DNA of 64,000 nt from contig NZ_CP117520.1 in assembly GCF_028621895.1 (NCBI RefSeq), positions 1,426,001 through 1,490,000 on the forward strand, read 5' to 3'. The stretch is from Acinetobacter sp. GSS19 (GTDB lineage: Bacteria > Pseudomonadota > Gammaproteobacteria > Pseudomonadales > Moraxellaceae). Shown piece by piece: positions 27,494-38,676 of this stretch. Made by a program: the position numbers and the translations under genes. Under the pieces are notes generated by a model. It searched no databases. It was not told where the DNA came from and was given only the letters and a program-made list of their open reading frames with translations. Every line of letters begins with the position of its first letter. Position 1 is the stretch's first letter.

Positions 27494-28780
27494 TTATTCA
27501 GTTAAAAATTTCTTCTCGCCATACTTGTATTCAACTGCCATTTTCATGACATCACCTTCACGTTTGAGCTGGCCAGACTCCTGCATTTTTGTCAGCATAT
27601 TTTCAATTTCCTGATCCGAACTCCCCCTGCCTTGGCCGAGTACGCCTTTCATCAATGCCGCAACCAGATTTTTATCAAATTGTAGTTCCGCGTTATACTC
27701 CAGCAAACGCGGCATCATCTTCCAAAGGCTCTCAAAATTCGCCTGATGACCAGGCATGACACGTCCATTGATCGTTGCTTTCGCAAAGCCTTGTTCAACT
27801 TTCATCTGGTTGTCTTTCGAGGCAAAAGCAAAGCCTTCATTCATCATTCCGACCAGAGCAGGTTCAAGTCGTTTTAGTAATGCATTCGCAGGCACACAGT
27901 TTTGTTCTGCATTTTTCAGCACTTGCAGAACCTCAAGCAACTTTCCTTGATGCACCTCATTCAGATCAAAATTAAATTTAACCTCACGTATACCCGATGT
28001 GCCTGGGAAACTCATTTCTTGTAAGCCGAAAGCCATCTGTGTATTAACGACCCGTTCAGTCAGCTCAGTTTGTGTTTCAAAATGCAGATTGCGCAATTCA
28101 GCCTGCCTAGATTTCTGTAGTCCTGTGCCTATGACTTTCATGCGTTCCAGACGCATCTCCGTCTTACCAGCCTCTAAAAGCTGCTGATTTAAACCTTGAT
28201 CGGTTGCAAACTTAAGTCCAGACAATTGCAAATAAGACGTCTGGTCAGTTACAGTCAAATTTGGCATTTCCAGTTGCAGTTTAAGCAATTTAAACTCTTG
28301 CTCTTTTGGCTTACCTTGTATCGTTAACCGCACCGGATCCAAAATGACTTGGAGATTATTGAGTTTCTGACTGATAGCCGGTGTGGTGAGCGTAGTCTGG
28401 GTCTGGCCGGTCCAAGTGATACGTGTATCTGCCTGTAGGGGTACTTCAAATAATTTTTGTACCGATGGCTCTGCCTGAATCAGCTTAATCTGAGAGTGAA
28501 TGCGATAACCATCCCAGCTCCGGTGAATCTGATCCTGCCCTTGAAAGCGGATGACCTCATTCGGCTTACAGGGATCGAGACGTAATTGTGCATGCCAATC
28601 TGCTTGCCCGCGTAAAAGCCCCATTTCAAAATTCTGATACTGTACTGAAAATTTTTCCGATTGAGGAATGACATCCTGCTGATAAAAGGATTTCAAACTT
28701 TGGGCGGTATATAAATGTCCACCCACCGCTGTTGCACTTAGTGCAATGATTACCCCCACACCCCATTTTAATTTAGACAT
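27494..28780 (-). CDS. DUF945 family protein (YdgA-like)
   Basis: The 428-residue protein has an N-terminal hydrophobic segment (WGVGVIIALSATAVGGHLY, about 6-24) that serves as a membrane anchor or signal, followed by a long beta-rich periplasmic region. A C-terminal tract (about 330-425) ends with GDVMKMAVEYKYGEKKFL, as in YdgA/DUF945 proteins. The family is inner-membrane anchored with unknown function. Its last 20 codons abut the rlmKL terminator. It is monocistronic. Confidence 0.78.
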   Translation of the reverse strand: MSKLKWGVGVIIALSATAVGGHLYTAQSLKSFYQQDVIPQSEKFSVQYQNFEMGLLRGQADWHAQLRLDPCKPNEVIRFQGQDQIHRSWDGYRIHSQIKLIQAEPSVQKLFEVPLQADTRITWTGQTQTTLTTPAISQKLNNLQVILDPVRLTIQGKPKEQEFKLLKLQLEMPNLTVTDQTSYLQLSGLKFATDQGLNQQLLEAGKTEMRLERMKVIGTGLQKSRQAELRNLHFETQTELTERVVNTQMAFGLQEMSFPGTSGIREVKFNFDLNEVHQGKLLEVLQVLKNAEQNCVPANALLKRLEPALVGMMNEGFAFASKDNQMKVEQGFAKATINGRVMPGHQANFESLWKMMPRLLEYNAELQFDKNLVAALMKGVLGQGRGSSDQEIENMLTKMQESGQLKREGDVMKMAVEYKYGEKKFLTE

Positions 28781-28925
28781 ATTGAACTCTGATTGTTTAT
28801 TTATTGTTCATACCAAGTATAAATTAAAAAGCACAAATCACAATTGTTTTATAAATAAACAACTTATCTGGGCTTTTAAAGAGACTTTCCTGACTGAATG
28901 ATCGATTTTTAAAAGCAGCAATAAA

Positions 28926-28947
28926 AAACCTGGCCGTAGCCAGGTTT
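28926..28947 (-). terminator. Terminator after clpB
   Basis: Perfect 9-base stem AAACCTGGC/GCCAGGTTT followed by T residues on the minus strand, 16 bases after the stop. Confidence 0.85.
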
Positions 28948-28962
28948 CTTTATTGCTGTAGT

Positions 28963-31542
28963 TTAGTGCACTTTCAATTTATCAAAGACCAAGCCATGCG
29001 CATCGGATTTCACCACGATGGTATCTCCAGCCACAAACTCTCCAGCCAGAATTTTTTGCGCTAGCGTGTTTTCAAGCTGTTGCTGGATGGCACGTTTCAA
29101 CGGACGTGCACCATAAACGGGATCGAAACCTGCATCAATCAACAGATCAAATGCACTATCATCCACTTCAAGTTTCAGATCACGCTCGCTGAGACGTGCA
29201 CGCAAACGCCCCAACTGAATATCGGCAATACCACGAATTTGCACTTTTTTCAGTGAATGGAAGATCACTAACTCATCGATACGGTTGATAAATTCCGGAC
29301 GGAAATGCTGGCTCACAGCACTCATCACCACGGTACGTACTTCATCTTCAGTTGCACCATCACCGAGTTCACGTACATCATGCGAACCTAGATTCGAGGT
29401 CATGACAATCACCGTGTTTTTAAAGTCAACAACACGACCTTGCGAATCAGTAAGTCGGCCATCATCCAGCACTTGAAGCAAGATATTGAACACATCAGGA
29501 TGAGCTTTCTCAACTTCATCGAATAACACGACACTGTAAGGTTTGCGGCGGACGGCTTCGGTCAAGACACCACCTTCTTCATAACCCACATAACCTGGAG
29601 GAGCACCGACTAAACGGCTGACACTATGTTTCTCCATGAATTCACTCATGTCGATGCGGATCATGGCATCATCACTGTCAAACAGGAAGTTCGCCAAAGC
29701 TTTGGTCAACTCGGTTTTACCCACACCTGTCGGGCCGAGGAACAGGAATGAGCCGCTCGGACGGTTTGGATCCGACAAGCCAGCACGTGAACGGCGTACC
29801 GCATTCGAGACTGCTACTACAGCTTCATCCTGGCCAACCACACGGTTGTGCAAGAACTCTTCCATATGCAAGAGCTTTTCGCGTTCACCTTGCAGCATTT
29901 TTGCCACAGGAATACCGGTTGCGGCACTCACAACTTCAGCAATTTCATTGTCTGTCACTTTGTGGCGCAACAGCTTGAACTCTTCCACTTCTTCAGCGTT
30001 TTCATCCAGCTCAAGCTGCTTTTCCAGCTCAGGAATCACGCCATATTGCAATCGTGCCATTTCCGCCAGATCATTCTCACGCTGGGCTTTTTGCAAAGCC
30101 ACGCGAGCCTGATCCAACTGAGCCTGAATCTGCTTATCACCTTCTACCAGCATTTTTTCAGCTTTCCACACCTCTTCCAAGTCATTGTATTCTTTCTGAA
30201 CTTCAACGATCTGTTTCTCGAGATGAGCAACTTCTGCCTTGCTGCCGACATCTTCATCTTTTTGAACTGCTGCAAGCTGCATCTTGAGCTGGATCAATCG
30301 ACGATCAAGCTTATCCAAAGCTTCAGGCTTGGAATCTAACTCCATCTTGATCCGAGAAGCGGCTTCATCAATCAGGTCAATCGCCTTGTCAGGTAACTGA
30401 CGGTCTGTGATATAACGGTGTGACATTTTGGCTGCAGCAATGATAGCTGAATCCAAAATTTTTACCCCGTGATGCACCTCATAGCGCTCTTTCAAACCAC
30501 GCAAAATGGCAATGGTGTCTTCAACACTTGGTTCATCCACCAGTACTTTCTGGAAACGTCGCTCAAGCGCAGCATCTTTTTCAATATACTGACGATATTC
30601 ATCGAGTGTGGTTGCACCGACACAACGCAACTCACCACGTGCCAGAGCCGGTTTCAGCATGTTGCCAGCATCCATCGCACCATCGGCTTTACCCGCACCC
30701 ACCAGTGTATGCAGCTCATCGATAAACAGGATGATTTCGCCTTCATGCTTGGCTAGATCTTTCAATACCGCTTTGAGGCGTTCTTCAAATTCACCACGAT
30801 ATTTGGCACCTGCAAGCAAAGAACCTAAATCCAGCGACAAGACACGTTTATTCTTAAGGCTCTCTGGCACTTCGCCATTGACGATGCGCTGTGCTAGACC
30901 TTCCACAATCGCGGTTTTACCCACGCCCGGTTCACCAATCAGCACCGGGTTGTTTTTGGTACGGCGTGAAAGCACCTGAATGGTACGGCGAATTTCATCA
31001 TCACGGCCAATCACCGGATCAAGCTTGCCTGATAAGGCACGTTCAGTCAGATCAATGGTGTACTTGTTCAATGAGTCGCGTTGTTCTTCGTGCGTATTGC
31101 TCATGACTTTTTCATCACCTCGAATTTTTTCAATCACTTGGCGCAAAGCATTTGCTGTCACGCCAGCACTGTTTAAAATACTTTGCGTCTTGCCGGTTTC
31201 TGCCAGAGCAAGTATGACCCAATCAGTAGATAAAAACTCATCTCCAGCTTTTTGGGCATAACGGTCCGCCAAATTCAACACCTTGACTGCTTCAGGATTA
31301 AGATTGACATCCCCCGTTGGACTGGACAAGGTTGCAGCATCGTTTAAAGCCTGTTCAAGTTTCTGCTGTAGTTCACGCAAGTTGGCACCCGCCTGCTGCA
31401 ATAAACTCACGTTTGAAGGCTCTTCAAGAAGCGTGCTGAGTATGTGAATTCCTTCAATCGCAGTGTGATCTTTCCCTACAGCGAGTGACTGAGCATCCGA
31501 TAAAGCTTGTTGCAAGCGGTTTGTGAACTTTTCAAATCGCAT
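28963..31542 (-). CDS. clpB: ATP-dependent protein disaggregase ClpB
   Basis: The 859-residue Hsp100 protein has an N-terminal Clp repeat domain (1-145), the first AAA+ domain with Walker [10 protein letters not shown] (about 204-212), the coiled-coil middle domain typical of ClpB (about 400-530, [20 protein letters not shown]), and the second AAA+ domain with GPTGVGKTE (about 605). With DnaK it rescues aggregated proteins. Length matches E. coli ClpB (857). A sigma-32 promoter is visible upstream and a strong terminator downstream. Confidence 0.97.
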   Translation of the reverse strand: MRFEKFTNRLQQALSDAQSLAVGKDHTAIEGIHILSTLLEEPSNVSLLQQAGANLRELQQKLEQALNDAATLSSPTGDVNLNPEAVKVLNLADRYAQKAGDEFLSTDWVILALAETGKTQSILNSAGVTANALRQVIEKIRGDEKVMSNTHEEQRDSLNKYTIDLTERALSGKLDPVIGRDDEIRRTIQVLSRRTKNNPVLIGEPGVGKTAIVEGLAQRIVNGEVPESLKNKRVLSLDLGSLLAGAKYRGEFEERLKAVLKDLAKHEGEIILFIDELHTLVGAGKADGAMDAGNMLKPALARGELRCVGATTLDEYRQYIEKDAALERRFQKVLVDEPSVEDTIAILRGLKERYEVHHGVKILDSAIIAAAKMSHRYITDRQLPDKAIDLIDEAASRIKMELDSKPEALDKLDRRLIQLKMQLAAVQKDEDVGSKAEVAHLEKQIVEVQKEYNDLEEVWKAEKMLVEGDKQIQAQLDQARVALQKAQRENDLAEMARLQYGVIPELEKQLELDENAEEVEEFKLLRHKVTDNEIAEVVSAATGIPVAKMLQGEREKLLHMEEFLHNRVVGQDEAVVAVSNAVRRSRAGLSDPNRPSGSFLFLGPTGVGKTELTKALANFLFDSDDAMIRIDMSEFMEKHSVSRLVGAPPGYVGYEEGGVLTEAVRRKPYSVVLFDEVEKAHPDVFNILLQVLDDGRLTDSQGRVVDFKNTVIVMTSNLGSHDVRELGDGATEDEVRTVVMSAVSQHFRPEFINRIDELVIFHSLKKVQIRGIADIQLGRLRARLSERDLKLEVDDSAFDLLIDAGFDPVYGARPLKRAIQQQLENTLAQKILAGEFVAGDTIVVKSDAHGLVFDKLKVH

Positions 31543-31578
31543 TGTTATTATTCCTCATAAGAGATTCTGTACTTGTGT

Positions 31579-31596
31579 AATACATGGGAATGTATT
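31579..31596 (-). promoter_or_regulatory. Hairpin in the clpB 5' leader
   Basis: Perfect 7-base inverted repeat AATACAT-TCCC-ATGTATT in the transcribed leader between the predicted promoter and the clpB start. It is AU-rich and about 37 bases from the start codon; a thermosensor role is speculative. Confidence 0.3.
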
Positions 31597-31670
31597 GTTA
31601 TTTTTCAAATAAATTTTTAAATATTTTTCAAAATCTTAGAATAAAAATTCAGGTATTCTTTAGTTATAAT

Positions 31671-31697
31671 ATGTAGGTTATCTTTAAAATTTTCAAG
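31671..31697 (-). promoter_or_regulatory. Sigma-32 heat-shock promoter of clpB
   Basis: On the minus strand CTTGAAA (31697-31691) is followed after 13 bases by CCTACAT (31677-31671). This matches the sigma-32 consensus CTTGAAA-N(11-16)-CCCCATNT with a perfect -35 element. It lies about 125 bases upstream of the clpB start. Confidence 0.7.
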
Positions 31698-31733
31698 CCC
31701 AGCAAGCGCGATTAATTAAGATTTTCACGCCAT

Positions 31734-31764
31734 AAAAAAGCCAATCCTCAAGATCAGCTTTTTT
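31734..31764 (-). terminator. Terminator after the osmC-like gene
   Basis: Imperfect stem AAAAGC...GCTTTT with an internal ATC/GAT pairing, followed by a T6 tract on the minus strand. Confidence 0.7.
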
Positions 31765-31783
31765 TTACAAGCACAGCGCTGAT

Positions 31784-32206
31784 TTATTCAGCTTCGATAA
31801 TTTCGAAATCATGGGTAATTTCAACACCGCCATCAGAAAGCATTTTACTCGCTGAACAGTATTTCTCAGCAGAGAGCTCAACAGCTTTCGCTACCTGTTT
31901 CTCTTTGACACCTTTACCCGTCACGACAAAGTGCAAATGAATTTTAGTGAATACCGCCGGAATGCTATCCGCGCGTTCTGCTTTTAGCTGACACACAACA
32001 TCCGTCACATCTTGGCGAGATTTCTTTAAAATGGTCACAATATCAAACGAAGCACACCCACCAAGTCCCATTAAGATCAGCTCCATAGGACGTGGACCAC
32101 GGTTTTCACCACCATACTCTGGAGAGCCATCCATGATTACACTATGACCACTTTCTGATTTTGCTTCAAAAGCAACATTCTCTAGCCAATGAACACTTGT
32201 TTGCAT
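31784..32206 (-). CDS. OsmC family protein
   Basis: The 140-residue protein carries the two redox cysteines of the OsmC/Ohr superfamily: GGCASFDIVTIL (about residue 51) and EKYCSASKML (about 117). Members are thiol peroxidases or stress proteins acting on organic hydroperoxides. This one resembles the YhfA subgroup, a family often found beside crp. It is divergent from crp across a 151-base gap, as in E. coli and Pseudomonas, suggesting shared regulation. Confidence 0.88.
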   Translation of the reverse strand: MQTSVHWLENVAFEAKSESGHSVIMDGSPEYGGENRGPRPMELILMGLGGCASFDIVTILKKSRQDVTDVVCQLKAERADSIPAVFTKIHLHFVVTGKGVKEKQVAKAVELSAEKYCSASKMLSDGGVEITHDFEIIEAE

Positions 32207-32357
32207 TGCAACTACCTAAAAAAAGCTATAAATTTACGGGCGTACCTGTACACTAACATAAAATGAGTTGATAAGGAATTTCACCTCTTCTTCGGTGTGT
32301 CAAGTTCACTTTAGGTCTTGTGCGATCTAACTTTTATCCAACTCGGAATTTTTAAGC

Positions 32358-33068
32358 ATGACTGCAAACTTTTCACAACTTAGTACCGATGCTTTGTCTC
32401 CCGGCCAATTACCAGAATCAGTCAAGGCATTATTAAAACGCGCGTATATTAACCGCTATCCAAAACGTACCACTATTGTTGATGCAGGAACAGAGTCAAA
32501 ATCTTTATATCTAATTTTAAAAGGTTCTGTTTCCATCATTTTGCGGGAAGATGATGACCGCGAAATCGTAGTGGCATATTTGAATCCTGGGGATTTTTTT
32601 GGGGAAATGGGATTATTTGAGGCCAATCCACAACGTACTGCTGAAGTGCGTACACGTGATGTGTGTGAGATTGCCGAAGTCAGCTATGACAACTTCCATG
32701 AGCTCAGCAAACAATACCCGGATTTGAGCTATGCGGTGTTTGCACAGCTGGTGCGTCGTTTAAAAAATACGACACGTAAAGTCACTGACTTAGCCTTTAT
32801 CGATGTTTCTGGACGTATCGCACGCTGCCTGATTGAGCTATCCTCACAACCAGAAGCGATGATTTTGCCAAATGGCCGCCAGATTCGCATTACCCGTCAA
32901 GAAATTGGCCGTATTGTTGGCTGTTCACGTGAAATGGTTGGCCGCGTTCTGAAGACCCTCGAAGAGCAGGGTATGATTCAGACAGATGGTAAAGCCATCT
33001 TGATCTTCGATAGTTCGCTTGAAGAAAATGAAGCCGTGGCGGAAGAAGAATATGAGTTTGAAGAATAA
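32358..33068 (+). CDS. crp: cAMP-binding transcription regulator (Crp/Vfr family)
   Basis: The 236-residue protein has an N-terminal cyclic-nucleotide-binding domain (about 20-140) with NPGDFFGEMGLFE and the phosphate-binding PQRTAEV, a dimerisation helix, and a winged-helix domain with ITRQEIGRIVGCSREMVGRVLKTLEEQGMI. The match is close to Vfr of Pseudomonas and Crp of E. coli. An acidic C-terminal tail (LEENEAVAEEEYEFEE) extends about 20 residues beyond E. coli Crp. A strong terminator follows. Confidence 0.95.
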   Translation: MTANFSQLSTDALSPGQLPESVKALLKRAYINRYPKRTTIVDAGTESKSLYLILKGSVSIILREDDDREIVVAYLNPGDFFGEMGLFEANPQRTAEVRTRDVCEIAEVSYDNFHELSKQYPDLSYAVFAQLVRRLKNTTRKVTDLAFIDVSGRIARCLIELSSQPEAMILPNGRQIRITRQEIGRIVGCSREMVGRVLKTLEEQGMIQTDGKAILIFDSSLEENEAVAEEEYEFEE

Positions 33069-33090
33069 GATTTTCAAATCTCAAAAAAAA

Positions 33091-33114
33091 AAGCAAATCT
33101 CCGGATTTGCTTTT
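33091..33114 (+). terminator. Terminator after crp
   Basis: Perfect 10-base stem AAAGCAAATC/GATTTGCTTT with TCCG loop and a T tract, 22 bases after the stop. Confidence 0.9.
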
Positions 33115-33257
33115 TTTTATGGCTAAACCCAACTCAAGCACGATGAACCAAAACACATCGTAACTTTGACAATTTTGTACAAGCTTTGCGATATTGATGA
33201 TTTATCAATACGCCGTGAATACTTTATCTTAGAGCAACAACAAAATAAGGGATCAGA

Positions 33258-34307
33258 ATGAAATATAATCCACTTGCCCATACCGGCATCCAGCTGCCTG
33301 AAATCTGTTTAGGTACCATGACTTTTGGTGAGCAAAACACGCAAGCAGAAGCCTTTGCACAGCTTCGTTATGCGCTCGATCAGGGGCTGTATTTCTGGGA
33401 CACGGCAGAAATGTATCCAGTTCCACCAAAACCGGAAACACAAGGCCGTACTGAAGAAATTTTAGGTCACTGGATCCAACAGAATGGTGGACGCGAGCAG
33501 CTATTTATTGCCTCCAAAATTGCAGGGCCTCAGCAAGGCGGCAGCCACATCCGTGATGGACATACCCGCTTTACTGCAACAGAAATTGAAAGCGCGATTA
33601 CCGGCTCACTGCAACGTTTGCGCACGGATTATATTGATCTCTATCAGTTGCATTGGCCGCAACGTCCAACCAACTTCTTTGGTCAACTGGGTTATACGAA
33701 CCAACACGCCGCGAGCGACCTAGAGATTACCCCTTTAGAGGAAACGCTTACCGCCTTACATCAGGAAATTAAAAAAGGCCGTATACGCTACATTGGCCTG
33801 TCTAATGAAACACCGTGGGGAACACTGAAATTTTTACAACTGGCCGAAAAACTCGGTTTAAGCAAATTTGTCAGTGTACAAAATCCTTATAACCTGCTGA
33901 ACCGCACTTATGAAATCGGAATGTCAGAGATTGCCCATTATGAAGGGGTCGGTTTACTCGCTTATTCTCCGCTCGCTTTTGGTTATTTAACCGGTAAATT
34001 CCGTCATGGTGCACGACCGGCCAATGCACGGGTAACATTATTTTCACGCTTCAGCCGTTACAACAACCCACAAAGTGAATGGGCCACTGAACAATATGCA
34101 CAGTTAGCAGAAAAGCATGGCTTAACTTTAACCCAACTGGCATTAGCCTTTATTAAGCAACAGTTCTTCGTGACGTCGACTATCATTGGTGCAACCAGTT
34201 TAGATCAGTTAAAAGAAAACATCGCAGCATTTGAAATCGAATTGAATCCAGAAGTCTTACAGGGGATTGAGGCTATTCACATACAACAGCCCAATCCGGC
34301 TCCCTAA
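33258..34307 (+). CDS. NADP(H)-dependent aldo-keto reductase (Tas-like)
   Basis: The 349-residue TIM-barrel enzyme starts MKYNPLAHTGIQLPEICLGTMTFGEQN and has the catalytic Asp/Tyr in FWDTAEMYPVPPKPETQGRTEEILG, Lys in FIASKIAG and His in LYQLHWPQR. C-terminal SSTIIGATSLDQLKENI contributes to NADP binding. It matches E. coli Tas in length and motifs. Natural substrate is not established. It is monocistronic and ends inside a long inverted repeat that forms the terminator. Confidence 0.9.
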   Translation: MKYNPLAHTGIQLPEICLGTMTFGEQNTQAEAFAQLRYALDQGLYFWDTAEMYPVPPKPETQGRTEEILGHWIQQNGGREQLFIASKIAGPQQGGSHIRDGHTRFTATEIESAITGSLQRLRTDYIDLYQLHWPQRPTNFFGQLGYTNQHAASDLEITPLEETLTALHQEIKKGRIRYIGLSNETPWGTLKFLQLAEKLGLSKFVSVQNPYNLLNRTYEIGMSEIAHYEGVGLLAYSPLAFGYLTGKFRHGARPANARVTLFSRFSRYNNPQSEWATEQYAQLAEKHGLTLTQLALAFIKQQFFVTSTIIGATSLDQLKENIAAFEIELNPEVLQGIEAIHIQQPNPAP

Positions 34308-34351
34308 GAATAAAAAAGGATGCTCAAAGGCATCCTTTTTTATTCTTAGGG
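34302..34351. terminator. Long perfect inverted repeat, bidirectional terminator
   Basis: The two 22-base arms (34302-34323 and 34330-34351) are exactly complementary with a 6-base loop TCAAAG. The core GGATGC/GCATCC is flanked by A6/T6 tracts. It contains the stop codon of the aldo-keto reductase gene and ends 6 bases from the stop of the M48 gene. Confidence 0.9.
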
Positions 34352-34357
34352 CTATGC

Positions 34358-35143
34358 TTAGCGACGATTGTTATAAATTGCTTGTGCTGCCGGCAAATTC
34401 TGACGCATTAATTCTATGCGTTGTACGTTTGATGGGTGTGTCGACAAGAATGAGGCACCGCCTGCTCCTTCCAGTTTATTCATCTTTTCCCAGAGCGTGA
34501 TCGCAGCTTGCGGATTATAGCCCGCACGCGCCATGAGCATCAAACCGCCCTGATCGGCACGTGTTTCCAAACTACGCGAATAGGGTAAGCCTACGCCTAC
34601 CTGTGCCCCTAGATCAATCGCTGCTGAACCCAATTGACCAATACTGTTCCCTGCATAGCTTTTGCCAATTCCAATCGCAAGATTGGTCAATGCCTGTGCA
34701 CCAATTTTGCTTTTCGCATGTTCTTCCAAGGCATGCACCATTTCATGCCCCATGACAGCTGCAATCTCAGCATCTGTCAGGTTTAGTTTTTCTACAATAC
34801 CGGTATAGAACACCACTTTACCACCCGGTGCGACATAAGCATTCACATCACTCGACTTCAACACAGCTAGTTGCCATGCAAACGCTGTACCGGTTTGATT
34901 TTGTTGATCTGCATACGGTCTTAAACGATTAAAGACTGAATAAACACGACGGTAAGTTGCAGAACTGGTATCCAATTGGTTCTTGCTCTGTGCTTCTTGA
35001 ACCATCTTATTATAGCTTTGCGTCGATGTCGCATTGAGCGTAGCACTATCTGCACCTGCCAGATCGGCCATGGTGGTACAGCCTGACAAGGTGATGACAC
35101 CTGCTGCACATAGACTAAGAAGCAATTTTTTTTGCATTTGCAT
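34358..35143 (-). CDS. M48 family metalloprotease, lipoprotein (LoiP/YcaL-like)
   Basis: The 261-residue protein has a lipoprotein signal (LLLSLCAAGVITLSGC, lipobox LSGC at about 19-22) and an M48 domain with the zinc motif HEMVH in AAVMGHEMVHALEEHAKSK, NAYVAPGGKVVFYTGI before it and ETRADQGGLMLMARAGYNP after it. All ligands are present. The relatives LoiP and YcaL of E. coli are outer-membrane-associated proteases involved in envelope quality control. A second lipoprotein of this type is at 52839-53621. Confidence 0.9.
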   Translation of the reverse strand: MQMQKKLLLSLCAAGVITLSGCTTMADLAGADSATLNATSTQSYNKMVQEAQSKNQLDTSSATYRRVYSVFNRLRPYADQQNQTGTAFAWQLAVLKSSDVNAYVAPGGKVVFYTGIVEKLNLTDAEIAAVMGHEMVHALEEHAKSKIGAQALTNLAIGIGKSYAGNSIGQLGSAAIDLGAQVGVGLPYSRSLETRADQGGLMLMARAGYNPQAAITLWEKMNKLEGAGGASFLSTHPSNVQRIELMRQNLPAAQAIYNNRR

Positions 35144-35389
35144 AGGCTTCGACTCTACTGTATTTGCTAAAAGCAGTATATTTATTGAAAAGTGGACTTT
35201 AGTGCATTATAGACAAAGCACAAAAGCGTTTTAAGTGCTTGAACTCGCCATAATCTTTGGATTTGTGTAATCACTTATCCATAAAATATTCACAATATCA
35301 ATGCACTGTACTGAATAAACTCTTAGTACTTTAAAGGTTCATTTTATAATTATGAAATCTATCACTTTTACTTAAAATATTAGACTGAT

Positions 35390-35695
35390 TTACGAAAAGC
35401 TAAAGAATACCCAAGAAGCCAAACAAGCGAGGTCAATCACAAAATAGAAATGGCATAGTGGTTCGATCTTGTCTTCTAGATTGACCTTTTTACGTTTCCA
35501 TAGCAGATAGATATTTTGCAGCAAGATAATTGGTGCAATAATTGCGGCCAAGACAAAAGACAGCCCCACCAATACATCAAAATAACGTCCGACGTCTGCA
35601 GTCTGACTTCGTATAATCCACATGGCAATGGTCGGTGCACCACCAATTGCAAACAATAGTGAATAAAACATGGTTTTGGAAACGTTACTTTGCAT
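35390..35695 (-). CDS. Small membrane protein of unknown function
   Basis: The 101-residue protein has three predicted membrane spans (about 9-27, 40-64 and 84-101) separated by short polar loops, with the basic WKRKKVNLEDKIE loop probably cytosolic. No family is recognised. It is monocistronic between the M48 lipoprotein gene (divergent side) and purA. The Met start has AAAGTAACG-type upstream sequence and no strong ribosome binding site, so the start is uncertain. Confidence 0.65.
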   Translation of the reverse strand: MQSNVSKTMFYSLLFAIGGAPTIAMWIIRSQTADVGRYFDVLVGLSFVLAAIIAPIILLQNIYLLWKRKKVNLEDKIEPLCHFYFVIDLACLASWVFFSFS

Positions 35696-35805
35696 CTACT
35701 TCCCTGAAATACAGCGTTAAAATCATCTCTAGCCTAAAGCCATCTCTCCTTTTTGGATGCTCGACTTTAGTCGTTGTCATTTTTATCAAGTAAATATCAA
35801 GATAT

Positions 35806-35836
35806 AGAAAAGCCCCATCATGTATGGGGCTTTTCT
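35806..35836 (-). terminator. Terminator after purA
   Basis: Perfect 13-base stem AGAAAAGCCCCAT/ATGGGGCTTTTCT with a 5-base loop, 17 bases after the stop. Confidence 0.85.
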
Positions 35837-35853
35837 GTCAGATCATTCGCAGA

Positions 35854-37188
<1,335 letters not shown>

Positions 37189-37242
37189 TCATGCTGTTAA
37201 AATTGAAAACCTGACTGTGCAAGACTTTGCACAACCACGCGA

Positions 37243-38409
37243 TTAAATCTTTTCGACTGTCCACTCACCTGCAACCTGCACCATTTGATGGGTCGCATAC
37301 GGTACCGAGCTTAAATCATCCTCGCCAAGCAACTGAATGACACGCAGACCTTGCTGACGCGCTTCAGCAATCGCCTGAAGCAAATCTGTTTGATGACCAT
37401 TTGGTGCCACAACGACTTCTAGCTGCTCAAACTGACCATCAGTAAGCGCGTATAAGTCACAGCTAAAACCGGTTGCTGGGCGGCTACGACCGAAATGTTC
37501 ACCAATACCATCGTAACGTCCGCCTTGTGCCAGTGGCGCTGCGCGGTTTGGTGCATATACTGCGAACATCAAACCGGTATGGTAGTGATAACTACGCAAT
37601 TCAACGACATCTACACCAACATGAATATTCGACCAACGGCTTTCAATTTGCTGCTTGGTTGAAATTAAATCATTCAAGGCACTTTGGAAGGCACTATCTG
37701 CCAATACCGTTGAAGTTAGGTTAGCTTGTAAGGCGGTTAAATCACTTGAATAGCGGCCCAGATTATAAAAATCCTGACCTAAATTTAGACTTGCGCTGTA
37801 CTCAGCCAATTCTGGCAATGCCTTACGCTGATACAAATCAGACAAATGACGCTCTTGAGCTTTGCTTAAACCGGCCAGTTTCACCAAACTGCGGAACAAC
37901 CCAACATGTGCCAAGTCCAGATGCAATCCATGCTGATGATCTGCCAGGGTCACAATACCTAGCATTACATCAATCAATTCTACATCGGCAGCAATACTTT
38001 GGTGACCATACAATTCCGCGCCCAATTGCAACGGCGCACGTGATGCAGAAAAGCCTTGTGGTTTGGTATGTAAGATGGTGCCGGCATAACAGTAACGTGC
38101 CACGCCATCAATCGGACGGACATGCGCATCGATACGTGCCACTTGAGGGGTCATATCCGCACGGACACCCAGCAAACGGCCAGAAATTTGATCGATGATT
38201 TTAAAGGTCGCAAGGTCTAAATCTTGGTTAGATTCAGAAAGAGAAGAAAGTGACTCAATATATTCAATAAAAGGCGTATAAACCAATTCATATCCGCGAA
38301 CTGCAAGATAGTCGAGTGCACGGCAACGAAGCGATTCAATCACCTGTGCTTGTTCTGGTAATACGTCAGCTACACCGTCAGGTAATAACCATGTCTCTGA
38401 AATGGGCAT
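37243..38409 (-). CDS. hisZ: ATP phosphoribosyltransferase regulatory subunit
   Basis: The 388-residue protein is a catalytically inactive paralogue of histidyl-tRNA synthetase: WLLPDGVADVLPEQA at the N-terminus, TPFIEY, LLGVRADMTPQVARIDAH and the C-terminal RYDGIGEHFGRSRPATGF. It pairs with the short form of HisG to form the first enzyme of histidine synthesis. It is followed by purA, linking histidine and purine synthesis, which share AICAR and ATP. Confidence 0.93.
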   Translation of the reverse strand: MPISETWLLPDGVADVLPEQAQVIESLRCRALDYLAVRGYELVYTPFIEYIESLSSLSESNQDLDLATFKIIDQISGRLLGVRADMTPQVARIDAHVRPIDGVARYCYAGTILHTKPQGFSASRAPLQLGAELYGHQSIAADVELIDVMLGIVTLADHQHGLHLDLAHVGLFRSLVKLAGLSKAQERHLSDLYQRKALPELAEYSASLNLGQDFYNLGRYSSDLTALQANLTSTVLADSAFQSALNDLISTKQQIESRWSNIHVGVDVVELRSYHYHTGLMFAVYAPNRAAPLAQGGRYDGIGEHFGRSRPATGFSCDLYALTDGQFEQLEVVVAPNGHQTDLLQAIAEARQQGLRVIQLLGEDDLSSVPYATHQMVQVAGEWTVEKI

Positions 38410-38455
38410 GTTGCAAACCTAAATTCTTGTCAGCGCGGAATTTATCCGCATAAAA

Positions 38456-38477
38456 AAATCGGGAACACACCCGATTT
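38456..38477 (-). terminator. Hairpin with T tract upstream of hisZ (terminator of the 38677 gene)
   Basis: AAATCGGG/CCCGATTT stem with a 6-base loop followed on the minus strand by T7. It lies upstream of hisZ and downstream of the coiled-coil membrane protein gene, so it ends that transcript or attenuates hisZ. Confidence 0.65.
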
Positions 38478-38676
38478 CTCGTATTTTAGCACGATAGTTT
38501 GCAGCATGCACCTGACAATTTTAAGAAATCATGCCGCAAACTTTTGTTGTGCATTAAATGTAAAGAAAGTTCACTAATCTCGCAATTTTTAAAAGATCTT
38601 GTGATGTTTTTTTCTCTACTATAAGGCTCTAGCCTTAGTAGAAAATCTTCTTTTTTGAACAAAAGATCAAGATTTC

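Noticed and set aside
29636..30112. 158-codon open frame opposite clpB
   Set aside because: Antisense to the conserved AAA+ region of clpB; Ser/Arg-rich translation typical of shadows.
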